DNA of 64,000 nt from an uncultured Bacteroidales bacterium (lineage in GTDB: Bacteria > Bacteroidota > Bacteroidia > Bacteroidales > Paludibacteraceae). Of this stretch, positions 1-8,836 are shown piece after piece; the stretch's first letter is position 1; each line of letters starts with the position of its first letter. The notes beneath the pieces were generated by a model, which searched no databases, was not told where the DNA came from, and was given only the letters and a program-made list of their open reading frames with translations. Both the position numbers and the translations under genes were made by a program. The stretch spans positions 1 through 64,000 of the forward strand of contig CAMIZG010000002.1 in assembly GCA_946403215.1 (NCBI GenBank). The letters are read 5' to 3'.

Positions 1-407
1 CGGACAATCCGACCTACGAACAGGTCTATACGGACACGACCGGTTATGCCGAGACGGTGCATGTGACCTATGATCCGGACAAAGTGAGTCTGGAGTTCCT
101 GCTGCATATGTTTTTTGTGGCCATCGACCCGACGAGCCTGAACAAGCAAGGGCACGACGAAGGAACCCGTTACCGCACCGGCATCTATTATACGGATGAG
201 GCAGATGTCCCCACCATCGAGAAAGTCTATGCCGAAGAGCAAAGCAAGTATGCGCAGCCATTGGCGGTAGAGAAACTGCCTTTGCTCAATTTCTATCCTG
301 CCGACGAGTATCATCAGGATTACTTGGACAAACATCCGGACGGGTATTGCCACTTGCCGAAAGCCTTATTTGCCTTTGCTCGAAACGTAAAAGATATGAT
401 ACGATGA
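1..407 (+). CDS. msrA: Peptide methionine sulfoxide reductase MsrA, C-terminal part
   Basis: The gene enters from the left edge in frame 3, so the catalytic GCFW region is outside the window. The visible part reads NPTYEQVYTDTTGYAETVHV followed by YDP, then FFVAIDPTSLNKQGHDEGTRYR and later YHQDYLDKHP, the standard order of MsrA conserved blocks. MsrA reduces methionine-S-sulfoxide in oxidised proteins using a thioredoxin-type reductant. The stop codon overlaps the next ATG (ATGA), so the downstream transporter is probably co-transcribed. No MsrB domain follows, so this is a stand-alone MsrA. Confidence 0.95.
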   Translation, partial: DNPTYEQVYTDTTGYAETVHVTYDPDKVSLEFLLHMFFVAIDPTSLNKQGHDEGTRYRTGIYYTDEADVPTIEKVYAEEQSKYAQPLAVEKLPLLNFYPADEYHQDYLDKHPDGYCHLPKALFAFARNVKDMIR

Positions 408-1273
408 ACACGATATTTATTGTACTACCTATACTGACGTTGCTGATGTTCGACTTGGGATTAACCCTCAAGCCACAGGATTTCAAACTCATCGCACAAC
501 GTCCGAAACCGGTGATTGTAGGCCTTGTCGGACAGATTATCTTGCTGCCGCTAATCGCATGGGGAATTATTGCGTTGCTTTCGACTTTTGACTTTCGACT
601 TTCGACTCTCTTTATCATCGGAATAATGCTCGTCGCTTGCAGTCCGGGCGGAAGTTCGAGTAATGTGTTCTCGATGTTGGCAAAAGGCGATGTGGCGCTT
701 TCGGTGACGCTGACGGCGTGCAGTAGTATCATCACACTATTTACGTTACCGCTTATCATGGCGTGGGTGATGAAAAGTATTCAGTTTTCAGATGTCAGTA
801 TCCAGCTACCGATAGGGAATCTATTGATACAAAACATCGTGCTGATGGTAGTGCCCATCTCTGTCGGATTTATCGTCAATATCTTCCGCGAACAAGCCGC
901 GGCGAAGATTCACAACGTGCTCAAACGTATCGCTATGCCGGCATTGGTATTGCTGGTGACCGTCTTTTTCTTCCAACACAAGCAAACCATCGTGACGGAG
1001 TTTGCTTCGTTGGGGCTAACCATGATTGTGCTAATCCTGGCTACAACGGGTTGCGGAGCTATTCTCGCATGGCTACTCCACCTGACCACCAAAGAGCGTC
1101 GCACGTTGGTCATCGAAATCGGCATGCAGAATGCAGCACAAGCTATCACTATCGCGTGCAGTCCGCTCATCTTCAACAACGAGATCATCGCCATACCTGC
1201 TATCATCTACGCGCTCATGATGAACTTGATTCTATTGGCATACGTGGGTATAACCAAAATACAGAGAAAATGA
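404..1273 (+). CDS. Bile acid:sodium symporter (BASS) family transporter
   Basis: A 289-residue membrane protein with eight to ten hydrophobic segments and the family signature CSPGGSSSNVFSMLAKGD near residues 80-100. BASS proteins move organic anions with sodium across the inner membrane; the substrate here cannot be told. The ORF track begins at 347, but the ATG at 404 overlapping the msrA stop gives the normal start (MNTIFIVLPILTLLMFDLGL). An oddity is a stretch of four 7-bp repeats (TCGACTT type, 581-608) inside the coding region, which adds a short loop (LSTFDFRLST) just before the conserved CSPGG block. Confidence 0.88.
   Translation: MNTIFIVLPILTLLMFDLGLTLKPQDFKLIAQRPKPVIVGLVGQIILLPLIAWGIIALLSTFDFRLSTLFIIGIMLVACSPGGSSSNVFSMLAKGDVALSVTLTACSSIITLFTLPLIMAWVMKSIQFSDVSIQLPIGNLLIQNIVLMVVPISVGFIVNIFREQAAAKIHNVLKRIAMPALVLLVTVFFFQHKQTIVTEFASLGLTMIVLILATTGCGAILAWLLHLTTKERRTLVIEIGMQNAAQAITIACSPLIFNNEIIAIPAIIYALMMNLILLAYVGITKIQRK
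581..608 (+). repeat. In-gene 7-bp tandem repeat (TCGACTT x4)
   Basis: Four head-to-tail 7-bp units, TCGACTT with single-base variants, lie inside the BASS transporter gene without breaking the frame. The same kind of short-period array recurs at many gene starts in this window. Confidence 0.85.
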
Positions 1274-2007
1274 AAAAATTATTTACCCTTGCACTCGCGG
1301 CACTATCGTTGACCGTTTGTGCCAAACAACCAAAAGACATGTACGAAACAGATGAGTTTCAGACCCGGAGCGGGAAGACCGTGCGTTTCCATGCACTCGT
1401 GCACTCCAGTGTCCGTATCGAGTTCGACGGCAAGGAGATAGAGGTTGATCCGTGCGGTAAGTTGGGCGACTGGACGATTGACTACAGCGCGTTCCCGAAG
1501 GCGGACTATATCATCGTGACCCACGAGCACTATGACCACTTGGACAAAGCGGCTATCAAGCAGCTCAGCAAAGAGGGCACGCAGGTGATTATGAACCAGC
1601 GTTCGGCGGACGAGTATGGCGCAGGAACCGTGATGGCGAACGGCGATAAGTTGCAGTTGGCAGATGAAATCTCTATTGAAGCTATGGCGGCTTACAACAC
1701 AACCGAAGGGCATCTGCAGTTCCATCCGAAAGGACGCGATAACGGTTATATCCTGACGTTGGACGGCTTGCGTATTTACATCGCCGGAGATACGGAGGTG
1801 ATACCGGAGATGGCAGATATCAAGGATATTGACATCGCTTTCCTGCCGTGCAATCAACCGTACACCATGACGCCGGAGCAACTGATTGAAGCGGCGCGTA
1901 TCATCCAACCGAAAGTGCTATTCCCGTATCACTACAGCCAGACCGACGTGACCGGCATCGCAGCACAACTACCCGATATAGACGTTCGAATCAGACATTA
2001 TGAATAA
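1270..2007 (+). CDS. Secreted MBL-fold metal-dependent hydrolase (UlaG-like)
   Basis: A 245-residue protein. Residues 1-18 form a signal peptide, so it acts in the periplasm. The metallo-beta-lactamase fold metal motif is THEHYDHLD (about residues 88-96), followed by a conserved AGDTEV aspartate and a late FPYHYSQT histidine. It resembles the UlaG/L-ascorbate-6-phosphate lactonase branch, but family members have many substrates, so no reaction is assigned. The start at 1270 overlaps the preceding stop by ATGA; the longer ORF beginning at 763 is a frame shadow of the transporter gene. Confidence 0.88.
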   Translation: MKKLFTLALAALSLTVCAKQPKDMYETDEFQTRSGKTVRFHALVHSSVRIEFDGKEIEVDPCGKLGDWTIDYSAFPKADYIIVTHEHYDHLDKAAIKQLSKEGTQVIMNQRSADEYGAGTVMANGDKLQLADEISIEAMAAYNTTEGHLQFHPKGRDNGYILTLDGLRIYIAGDTEVIPEMADIKDIDIAFLPCNQPYTMTPEQLIEAARIIQPKVLFPYHYSQTDVTGIAAQLPDIDVRIRHYE

Positions 2008-2013
2008 ACAACA

Positions 2014-2682
2014 ATGCCCCACTACGAGATACATAGTTGCGAGCAGATGATGGAACTCATCCAGCAGCTCGGATTCCTGCCGCTTTTAGCAAGCGGCATA
2101 TCCGGCTATTCGGCGGAAGAGATGGCGGACGAGGAATGTCGTTACGTCGTCTTTCCGGACGGTGGATGGGACTGGCCGTTATGGAAATGGAAGGGCATCA
2201 TCATCAACGAGAGTGATTGTGTCTATGGCAAGTTTTTCAACGGTAAGGCCGGCTTCATCAGTCGCTCTTGGTGGCCGCATTTCTGCAACTGGCGCCGCAG
2301 TCTCTATCCCATGCCGGAGGACGGCAGTATAGAAGGCATCATATACCAGACGCTCTGCGAACAGGATAGTATCATCAACCGCGACTTGCGTGCGGCATGT
2401 GGCTTCTCCGGTCCGAAGATGCGGAGTAAGTTCGACGGCTATGTGACGCGTCTTCAGATGGCAACGCGGGTGGTGACGGAAGATTTCGTCTATCCGCGTG
2501 ACAAGCATAATCGTGAATACGGTTGGGGATGGTCGTTACTCACTACTCCCGAACGGCTTTATGGCAAGGACTCGTGTTTTGTTGATTGCTCGCCGGAGGA
2601 ATCGTATCAGTTGATGACCAAGCACTTGCGCACCATTCTTCCGCACGCTACCGACAAACAAATAAGCAAACTATTGAAATAA
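2014..2682 (+). CDS. AlkZ-related (YcaQ-like) protein
   Basis: A 222-residue soluble protein. The pattern of a short helical N-terminus, a Trp-rich segment (DWPLWKWKGII), the block YGKFFNGKAGFIS and a later GWGWSLLTTPERLYG matches the group annotated as AlkZ-related proteins in Bacteroidota and Firmicutes. AlkZ/YcaQ are winged-helix DNA glycosylases that open crosslinks. This shorter relative has no proven activity. Its neighbourhood contains two AlkD-type repair genes within 6.5 kb, which fits a role in alkylated DNA, but that is inference. Confidence 0.7.
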   Translation: MPHYEIHSCEQMMELIQQLGFLPLLASGISGYSAEEMADEECRYVVFPDGGWDWPLWKWKGIIINESDCVYGKFFNGKAGFISRSWWPHFCNWRRSLYPMPEDGSIEGIIYQTLCEQDSIINRDLRAACGFSGPKMRSKFDGYVTRLQMATRVVTEDFVYPRDKHNREYGWGWSLLTTPERLYGKDSCFVDCSPEESYQLMTKHLRTILPHATDKQISKLLK

Positions 2683-2684
2683 GC

Positions 2685-2735
2685 ATGACCATCCGACTTG
2701 CGACATATGACGACATTCCTGCAAAAAACATTTGA
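2685..2735 (+). pseudogene. Remnant: first codons of a GNAT acetyltransferase
   Basis: Two bases after the preceding gene an ATG opens a 16-codon frame MTIRLATYDDIPAKNI that stops at once. The first twelve residues closely match the N-terminus of the intact acetyltransferase at 21822 (MIRLATTNDIP). The rest of the gene is missing. It is read here as the surviving 5' end of a deleted GNAT gene. Confidence 0.6.
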
Positions 2736-2770
2736 GTAACAGGACACTAATGATATAAACAGGTTAAACA

Positions 2771-3790
2771 ATGGAAAACGACAATCACATGTATTTGGTT
2801 ACCGGAGCCGCCGGATACCTAGGCCTTACAGTCACCAAACAACTGATCGCACAAGGAGCAAAGGTAAGAGCCTTTATTCTTCCTAACGATCCTGCACGCA
2901 GGTATCTGCCAGCCGAGGTAGAAGTGTATGAAGGCGACCTCACTAACAAAGAGAGCATGCTTCCTTTCTTTACGCTGCCCGAAAGCACACAAGGCTATGT
3001 GCTGCATATAGCCAGTATCGTGAGCAGCAATCCTGAATGGAGTAAGCGCGTGTTTGATGTCAATGTGGGAGGCACAAAAAATATTATCGAACTATGCCTT
3101 GCTACGTCGGCTATCCGAAAGATGGTCTATTGTTCCAGCACAGGTGCCATTCCTGATCAACCTCGCAGTATAGCCATCGCCGAAACCGACCATTTTGACC
3201 CATCACTCGTTCCCGGTTGTTACTCGCAAAGCAAAGCAATGGCAACCCAAGCCGTACTCGATACGTGCAGGCAAAAAGGATTGCATGCCTGTGTCGTGCA
3301 TCCCAGCGGTATCATGGGCCCCGGTGACTATGCTCACGGCGAATTGACACAGACACTTGTGCGGATTGTCAAAGGAGAATTACGTATTGGACTGGACTGT
3401 GATTTCAACCTCTGCGATGTGCGTGATCTTGCCGATGGAATCATCAAAGCAGCAACACACGGACGTGACGGCGAGTGCTATATTCTGGCAAACGAACCGG
3501 TTACATTCAAGCAGTTCAGCGATATGGCTATCGGAGCTGTGGGGGGAAAGAGAATTCGTGTATTCCTGTCTATTCCCGTTGTTATGACAGGTGTAAAAAT
3601 AATGGAGAGGATGGCTAAGATATGGGGTAAGAAACCGATTCTCACAACGTTCTATCTGGTTAACGTAGCGCGCAATAACCGCTTTGATTACTCCAAAGCC
3701 CAAACGGAACTAGGTTACCGCACTCGCCCCTATGTGGACACCATCACAGATCATGTGCGATGGATGAAAGAAGAAGGCCTTCTGTCCTAA
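2771..3790 (+). CDS. NAD(P)-dependent epimerase/dehydratase-type reductase (extended SDR)
   Basis: A 339-residue extended short-chain dehydrogenase. The dinucleotide-binding motif TGAAGYLG lies at residues 12-19 and the active-site pair appears as YSQSKA near residue 155, with an upstream catalytic serine in YCSSTG. The layout resembles dihydroflavonol-reductase-like and 3-beta-hydroxysteroid-dehydrogenase-like members. The substrate is unknown. Translation may start at 2771 or at the internal Met just before YLVTGAAG (2789); the longer start is given. It stands alone, 35 bp after a gene remnant and followed by another. Confidence 0.85.
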   Translation: MENDNHMYLVTGAAGYLGLTVTKQLIAQGAKVRAFILPNDPARRYLPAEVEVYEGDLTNKESMLPFFTLPESTQGYVLHIASIVSSNPEWSKRVFDVNVGGTKNIIELCLATSAIRKMVYCSSTGAIPDQPRSIAIAETDHFDPSLVPGCYSQSKAMATQAVLDTCRQKGLHACVVHPSGIMGPGDYAHGELTQTLVRIVKGELRIGLDCDFNLCDVRDLADGIIKAATHGRDGECYILANEPVTFKQFSDMAIGAVGGKRIRVFLSIPVVMTGVKIMERMAKIWGKKPILTTFYLVNVARNNRFDYSKAQTELGYRTRPYVDTITDHVRWMKEEGLLS

Positions 3791-3862
3791 AGCCAAAAAT
3801 TTGATAGCAAGGGTATGCAACCACAAAAAATAGGAATGGAAATGGAGTTATAACAGAAAGAA

Positions 3863-4065
3863 ATGACGATACAAGAAGCTATCCAAGTCCGCCATAGTGT
3901 GCGGCAGTCAATCAGCAGAAGTTCCTCTTTGTGTTGCATGACAACAACCGCGTGGAGGCAAAACCGAACTATTTGCTTATCGGTAGCTACGTCCACACCG
4001 ACCTTGGCATCGTCAAGTACCATTTCGAACTGGCTGCCGGTAAAGAGAATTTTAATTGGAAATAG
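3863..4065 (+). pseudogene. Nitroreductase remnant: both ends kept, middle deleted, frame broken
   Basis: The ATG frame begins MTIQEAIQVRHSVR, the typical nitroreductase N-terminus. Directly after it, in a shifted frame, comes NQQKFLFVLHDNN and then DLGIVKYHFELAAGKENFNW followed by a stop, the typical nitroreductase C-terminus. About 100 residues between them are gone and the two halves are out of frame, so no flavin-binding enzyme can be made. An intact member of the same superfamily lies at 22636. Confidence 0.88.
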
Positions 4066-4067
4066 AC

Positions 4068-4559
4068 ATGACACGTAAAGAAACAATCATAGCAACGATC
4101 TTGCTAATCATTTTCGGAACGAGTATGCACTTTGTGCATCATGTGCCGTTCTTCAATCATTTTATGGGCTATATCTTTCCCGTGACGGAAAGTGTGATGG
4201 CGCACATGAAGATGGTGTTTTACCCGATGCTTTTGCTTAGCATCTATCTGTGCTTTTCGCGTCGTGACATCCGCGAGATAGGCGCTCCTATCTTGGGCGC
4301 ATTTGCTGTAATGCCGCTCATCGTAGCCGCGTTTTTCAGCTATTGGGGTTTCGTGCGCCATGAGTTGATGGTGCTGGATATCGTCATCTACATCGCGTCA
4401 ATGGTCGGCGCAGTACACCTCGCTAACCGTTGGCGCACATGTGCATTCGTGCAACGTCTCTGGCCGTTGTGGATAGTGCTCATCGTGTTGGCTATCATCG
4501 CCATCGGCGTGTTGACTTACCACGCACCCGACTGGATCATCTTCGCAGATTTAGGATAA
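4068..4559 (+). CDS. DUF6512 family membrane protein
   Basis: A 163-residue protein with about five hydrophobic segments. The block FPVTESVMAHMKMVFYPML after the first segment matches the DUF6512 family, small integral membrane proteins of unknown function. The start at ATG 4068 (MTRKE) lies 3 bp after the nitroreductase-remnant stop; an in-frame ATG at 4056 (adds MEID) is possible, but it would lie inside the remnant. No functional clue comes from the neighbours. Confidence 0.75.
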   Translation: MTRKETIIATILLIIFGTSMHFVHHVPFFNHFMGYIFPVTESVMAHMKMVFYPMLLLSIYLCFSRRDIREIGAPILGAFAVMPLIVAAFFSYWGFVRHELMVLDIVIYIASMVGAVHLANRWRTCAFVQRLWPLWIVLIVLAIIAIGVLTYHAPDWIIFADLG

Positions 4560-4578
4560 TCAAATACTAAGCTATTAT

Positions 4579-4947
4579 ATGTGCTATAGAGAAGAAGCCA
4601 TCGAATGTGTAAAAGATCATGTTCTCCAGATACATAAGCAAATATATGCCAAGTATGAAGGGGATTTTGACAGGATCTATACGGAAGGGTACAACAGCAA
4701 GTCCTATACGGGTAGGGTGATTGAGCCAGGAAAGATTTATGAACTGAGTTATCTGGAATGTACGTGCCCTAAAGTTAAATGTGGGCTGAGAAACCATCCG
4801 CAGCAGTGTGAGTGCTCACGACAGAGCATTCTATATATCTTGTCGCAACTTGAACCGGACAGCCAATTCGATGTTCGGATTGAGAATACGATTCTCAGGG
4901 GAAGCGACCGCTGTACTTTCAGAATAACAAAGCATAAAGATGTTTAA
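4579..4947 (+). CDS. Small Cys-rich hypothetical protein
   Basis: A 122-residue soluble protein of unknown function. The C-terminal half has regularly spaced cysteines (CTCPKVKC, CECSRQSILYIL) followed by a conserved-looking ILRGSDRCTFRI ending. This ending resembles the C-termini of some DUF6144/ATC-hydrolase-like proteins, where a Cys-x-Cys helix precedes a Cys-containing last strand, but the resemblance is partial. The cysteines could bind metal. It lies 12 bp before the first AlkD gene. Confidence 0.6.
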   Translation: MCYREEAIECVKDHVLQIHKQIYAKYEGDFDRIYTEGYNSKSYTGRVIEPGKIYELSYLECTCPKVKCGLRNHPQQCECSRQSILYILSQLEPDSQFDVRIENTILRGSDRCTFRITKHKDV

Positions 4948-4959
4948 GTCATTCGAGTT

Positions 4960-5649
4960 ATGACAATAGATAGAATAGATATTACCGCTCAACTCTTTGC
5001 TTTGCAAGACCAGGCATATGCTGACTTCCAAAGCAAGTTACTTCCGACTGTCAAACGCGAGACGGTTATCGGTGTGCGGACACCGGACTTGCGCAAAATG
5101 GCGAAGCAAATCTGCAAGACTCCTGCTGCGCAAGAGTTCTTGCACAGTTTGCCACATCGCTATTTTGACGAGAACCAACTGCACGCGTTTATCCTGTCGG
5201 AAGAGAAAAATTTCAACACCTGTATCGCTAATCTGGAGAAATTCCTGCCGTATGTAGATAATTGGGCAACATGTGACCAACTATCGCCAAGTTGCTTCAA
5301 GAGACACACGACTGAACTGTTACCGCTCATTCGCAAGTGGATGAGAAGCAAGCACACCTATACGAAACGCTTTGGCATAGGGACGCTGATGCGATATTTT
5401 TTGGACGAGGCTTTCCGGCCGGAGTACTTGGAGTGGGTTACATCCATTAAAAGCGATGAGTATTACATCCGCATGATGCAGGCGTGGTTCTTTGCCACAG
5501 CGCTTGCCAAGCAATGGGATGCCACGCTTCCCTATATCGAGCAACATCGCTTGGAGAAAGACACGCACAACAAAACCATCCGGAAAGCCGTTGAGAGTTA
5601 CCGTATCACTCCCGAACAAAAACAACTGCTAAAGACTTTTAGACAATAG
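4960..5649 (+). CDS. DNA alkylation repair protein (AlkD family), copy 1
   Basis: A 229-residue all-helical HEAT-like repeat protein of the AlkD/AlkC type, which remove bulky or positively charged alkylated bases. Diagnostic segments are VIGVRTPDLRKMAK near residue 38, the NWATCDQLSP block around residue 107 and the EYYIRMMQAWFFATALAK segment near 165. A second gene at 8144 encodes a protein with about 80 percent identical residues by eye, so this is a recent duplication. An MmcQ/YjbR gene follows by 12 bp. Confidence 0.9.
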   Translation: MTIDRIDITAQLFALQDQAYADFQSKLLPTVKRETVIGVRTPDLRKMAKQICKTPAAQEFLHSLPHRYFDENQLHAFILSEEKNFNTCIANLEKFLPYVDNWATCDQLSPSCFKRHTTELLPLIRKWMRSKHTYTKRFGIGTLMRYFLDEAFRPEYLEWVTSIKSDEYYIRMMQAWFFATALAKQWDATLPYIEQHRLEKDTHNKTIRKAVESYRITPEQKQLLKTFRQ

Positions 5650-5661
5650 CCTCAATCAGAT

Positions 5662-6009
5662 ATGAATGTTGAAGAATATAGGGATTACTGTCTGTCGCTT
5701 GGCGCAGATGTAGAGGAAAAACTGCCGTTCGTGAAGTTCAAGAACGGCGACGGTGTGCTCGTATTTTATGTGTGCGGGCACATGTTCTGTTTCTTTGACC
5801 TCAATGATTTTCAGGTGGTATCGCTCAAGTGCCAACCTGAACGGATAGACGAGCTGAAGGCACAATACGACTGCGTCGGCAATCCGTATAACGAGTCGCC
5901 GAGACATTGGATAGGTCTCGATCCGCATTCTTCGCCCGACTGCCTTGCCCGAGACCTTATCCGCAATTCGTATGAGATAGTTAAAGCCAAATACAGCAAG
6001 AAAAAATGA
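5662..6009 (+). CDS. MmcQ/YjbR family protein
   Basis: A 115-residue protein with the CyaY-like DNA-binding fold of the MmcQ/YjbR family. It starts MNVEEYRDYCLSL, has the VLVFYVCGHMFCFFDL hydrophobic strand pair and ends in SPDCLARDLIRNSYEIV. Family members bind DNA weakly; the biological role is not settled. Its stop overlaps the next start (ATGA at 6006). A heavily deleted copy of the same gene, also ending in an ATGA overlap, is found at 14280. Confidence 0.88.
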   Translation: MNVEEYRDYCLSLGADVEEKLPFVKFKNGDGVLVFYVCGHMFCFFDLNDFQVVSLKCQPERIDELKAQYDCVGNPYNESPRHWIGLDPHSSPDCLARDLIRNSYEIVKAKYSKKK

Positions 6010-6968
6010 AACCGACAATCAACAGATCAATACAGTTCAGGATGCTGGCATGCGCCATTGGAGCTGTATGGGCGCTGGCGTTTATGTCAGGATGCAGACG
6101 CCAAGTTGAGACGTATGTGCCCGATGCGCCGGACTACATGGACAGCACGATGTGGTTCACAGCGGACAAGGACACCACGGGCACCGGAGCGGATGTGTTC
6201 TACGTGGTATCCACATGGGAAGAAGACTGGATGCACGACAGTAAGGTCTGCCACTACGCGGATGTGTGGAATGCCGTGCACCGTGCACACATGGAGATTG
6301 AGATCAGTCGCGCTGCGGCGTACATGGCTCCGGGCAACCGGTTTTATGCTCCCTATTACCGTCACACGACGATTGACGGTTGGGTGACGCGCAACGAGGA
6401 CACAATCCAGCACCGCACGCGCCTGTCGATGGGCGATGTGTGTCAGGCGTTCGACTGCTTTGCGGCGAAGCGCGACAACAGCCGCCCGTTGATCATCGCC
6501 GGATTCAGTCAGGGCGGCTTGGCGGTGGTTGAACTGCTCAAGCATATGAGCGACGAGACCTACAGCCATCTGGTGGCGGCGTATGTGATGGGCTACAAAC
6601 TCACGCCGCAAGACACACTCTGCCCGCATATCCGTCCGGCACACGGCGAGACGGACACTGGCGTGACGATCTGCTACAACACAGTCAAGGATGTGCGATA
6701 CATTCAGCCGGTTATCGCCTCTTCGTGCGTGTGCATCAACCCTGTCAACTGGCGCACCGATGCCACGCCGGCTGTGCTGCACGACACAATCACCGTCACC
6801 GTCGCGCCGGAGCATGTGCTGGTGGTCAGCGGGTACAGCGGCGATGAGTACAAGCCGTACGCCGGATTTATCAATGTGGGCGACATTCACAGTTGCGAGC
6901 CCTGGCTGTACAGCGACTGCATCCGCCGCAACATGCAGAAACGCATCAAGAGCTTCCTACAACAATAA
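6006..6968 (+). CDS. DUF3089 lipoprotein, alpha/beta-hydrolase type
   Basis: A 320-residue predicted lipoprotein: a hydrophobic leader ends in the lipobox-like MSGCRR at about residue 30. The DUF3089 domain is an alpha/beta hydrolase; the nucleophile elbow GFSQGG is near residue 166 and a late GDIHSCEPWLY supplies the probable catalytic His. It probably acts as an esterase or lipase-like enzyme on the periplasmic side of a membrane. The start overlaps the MmcQ stop by four bases. Confidence 0.82.
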   Translation: MKPTINRSIQFRMLACAIGAVWALAFMSGCRRQVETYVPDAPDYMDSTMWFTADKDTTGTGADVFYVVSTWEEDWMHDSKVCHYADVWNAVHRAHMEIEISRAAAYMAPGNRFYAPYYRHTTIDGWVTRNEDTIQHRTRLSMGDVCQAFDCFAAKRDNSRPLIIAGFSQGGLAVVELLKHMSDETYSHLVAAYVMGYKLTPQDTLCPHIRPAHGETDTGVTICYNTVKDVRYIQPVIASSCVCINPVNWRTDATPAVLHDTITVTVAPEHVLVVSGYSGDEYKPYAGFINVGDIHSCEPWLYSDCIRRNMQKRIKSFLQQ

Positions 6969-6977
6969 CTCTCCGTT

Positions 6978-7898
6978 ATGGACTTTCACGTTTACAGAAA
7001 ACAAGGTATGGCACATCATCATCAACATACCACTCCAACGCAGTCGTTGAACGGCATTTTTATCTTCTCTATCGTTCTGAACGTCCTCTTCGTGCTCATC
7101 GAGGCGGGTGTCGGGTTGTGGCAGGACAGCCTGTCGCTGCTCAGCGACGCGGGGCACAACCTGAGCGACGTATTCTCGCTACTACTGGTGCTGGTGGCTT
7201 TCCGCCTGGCGAAAGTGCACAGCAACGAGCGCTACACATACGGCTACCGCAAATCGACCGTCCTGATCTCGCTGCTCAATGCCGTCATACTGTTGGTGGC
7301 TGTAGGGGCTATCGTGATTGAGAGTATCCATAAGTTCAGCGAACCTGCCGAAGTGAACGGCATCGCCGTGTCGTGGACTGCCGGTGTGGGTATCCTGACC
7401 AACGGTCTGACAGCTTTCCTGCTGATGCACGGACAGAAGAACGACCTGAACGTCCGCGGCGCGTTTCTGCACATGGTGGCCGACACGCTCGTCTCGGTGG
7501 GCGTCGTGATAAGCGGAATCATCATCTACTACACCGGCTGGAACATGGTTGATCCTATCGTCAGCCTCATCATCGCCGCCGTTATCCTCATCTCCACATG
7601 GGAACTGCTGTCCGACAGTCTGCGTCTGGCGGTGGACGGTATTCCCGATGGCGTGGATAAGCGCGAGATTGAGCATGTGCTCCTTGCCGCCGAGCATGTG
7701 AAGGACATCCACCATGTCCATATCTGGGCAATCAGTACGACCGAAACGGCGCTCACCGCGCACATCGTTATTAACGACCTGACGCATTGGACGCAGGTGT
7801 CGGAGCATATCAAACACGAACTTGCAGAACACGGCATCACACACGCTACACTCGAGCCGGAAACGCCCGATGCAATGTGCCATCATAAAGAATGCTGA
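6978..7898 (+). CDS. Cation diffusion facilitator (CDF) family metal exporter
   Basis: A 306-residue protein with six membrane segments. The metal-site motifs are DAGHNLSD in segment 2 and HMVADTLVS in segment 5. The cytoplasmic C-terminal domain has HHVHIW and the end is His/Cys-rich (MCHHKEC). Members export zinc and related divalent metals in exchange for protons. The N-terminus MAHHHQHTT is His-rich, so the true start may be the internal Met at 7008. It lies 9 bp after the DUF3089 gene. Confidence 0.93.
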   Translation: MDFHVYRKQGMAHHHQHTTPTQSLNGIFIFSIVLNVLFVLIEAGVGLWQDSLSLLSDAGHNLSDVFSLLLVLVAFRLAKVHSNERYTYGYRKSTVLISLLNAVILLVAVGAIVIESIHKFSEPAEVNGIAVSWTAGVGILTNGLTAFLLMHGQKNDLNVRGAFLHMVADTLVSVGVVISGIIIYYTGWNMVDPIVSLIIAAVILISTWELLSDSLRLAVDGIPDGVDKREIEHVLLAAEHVKDIHHVHIWAISTTETALTAHIVINDLTHWTQVSEHIKHELAEHGITHATLEPETPDAMCHHKEC

Positions 7899-7950
7899 TT
7901 CCTAACCAAGTATTATTCAGCAAGTAACGGCCACACTCTAAACATATACA

Positions 7951-8157
7951 ATGGACTACCTGCCGCAGAATCCTGCCATATTAGTATCGAGCATCAATAT
8001 GCTGCTTAGGGATGAGGAATTTGACTCGCTCGAAGCGCTCTGCTATAACTTTAACACCGAACCGGAGAAGATCAAAGCCTTTCTCTATGATGCCGGTTAC
8101 GTCTATAGCGAAGAACAGGAACAGTTCCGACCGATTGGATACGATGAAAACAGATAG
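7951..8157 (+). CDS. DUF4250 domain-containing protein
   Basis: A 68-residue protein matching DUF4250, with LPQNPAILVSSINMLLRDEE at the start and an acidic helical second half ending YVYSEEQEQF. Function is unknown. The gene overlaps the start of the second AlkD gene by 14 bp in a different frame. Confidence 0.82.
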   Translation: MDYLPQNPAILVSSINMLLRDEEFDSLEALCYNFNTEPEKIKAFLYDAGYVYSEEQEQFRPIGYDENR

Positions 8158-8836
8158 CATAGATATCACTGCTCAGCTCTTTGCGCTGCAAGACAAATCG
8201 TACGCCGACTTCCAGAGCAAGTTGCTTCCGACCGTTCAGCACGAGACGGTTATCGGCGTTCGTACACCTGATTTGCGCAAACTGGCGAAGCAAGTTAGCA
8301 AGACTCCTGCCGCGCAAGAGTTCATGCATAGTTTGCCACATCGCTATTTTGACGAGAACCAACTGCACGCTTTTATTCTGTCGGAAGAGAAAGACTTCGA
8401 TAGGTGTTTGGAGGAATTGGAGTTGTTCCTGCCGTATGTGGATAATTGGGCTACTTGCGACCAGTTATCGCCTAAATGCTTTAGGAAGCATACGCAAGAG
8501 TTATTACCGCACATCCGCAAGTGGATGATGAGCAAACACACCCATACCATCCGCTTCGGAATGGGGATGTTGATGCGATATTATCTGGACGAGGCTTTCC
8601 GACCGGAATTCTTGGAATGGGTTGCATCCATCAAGAGCGATGAGTATTACATCCGCATGATGCAGGCGTGGTTCTTTGCTACCGCTCTTGCCAAACAATG
8701 GGATGCCACGCTGCCTTATATAGAGCAACATCGCTTGCATCCCTGGACGTATAATAAGACTATTCAAAAGGCTATTGAGAGTTATCGTATAACGGACGAG
8801 CAAAAGGCTTTGTTAAGGACCTTTCGAGTGAAATGA
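8144..8836 (+). CDS. DNA alkylation repair protein (AlkD family), copy 2
   Basis: A 230-residue paralogue of the gene at 4960, with the same VIGVRTPDLRK, NWATCDQLSP and YYIRMMQAWFFATALAK segments. The ORF track starts at 8012, but the ATG at 8144 (MKTDSIDITAQ) aligns with copy 1 and overlaps the DUF4250 stop. The two copies differ most in the middle (EELELFLPYV versus ANLEKFLPYV) and at the C-terminus. The stop overlaps the following hydrolase start. Confidence 0.9.
   Translation: MKTDSIDITAQLFALQDKSYADFQSKLLPTVQHETVIGVRTPDLRKLAKQVSKTPAAQEFMHSLPHRYFDENQLHAFILSEEKDFDRCLEELELFLPYVDNWATCDQLSPKCFRKHTQELLPHIRKWMMSKHTHTIRFGMGMLMRYYLDEAFRPEFLEWVASIKSDEYYIRMMQAWFFATALAKQWDATLPYIEQHRLHPWTYNKTIQKAIESYRITDEQKALLRTFRVK

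Noticed and set aside
763-1269. Long N-terminal extension of the MBL-fold protein in the ORF track
   Set aside because: It is a frame shadow of the BASS transporter gene; the signal peptide at 1270 marks the true start.
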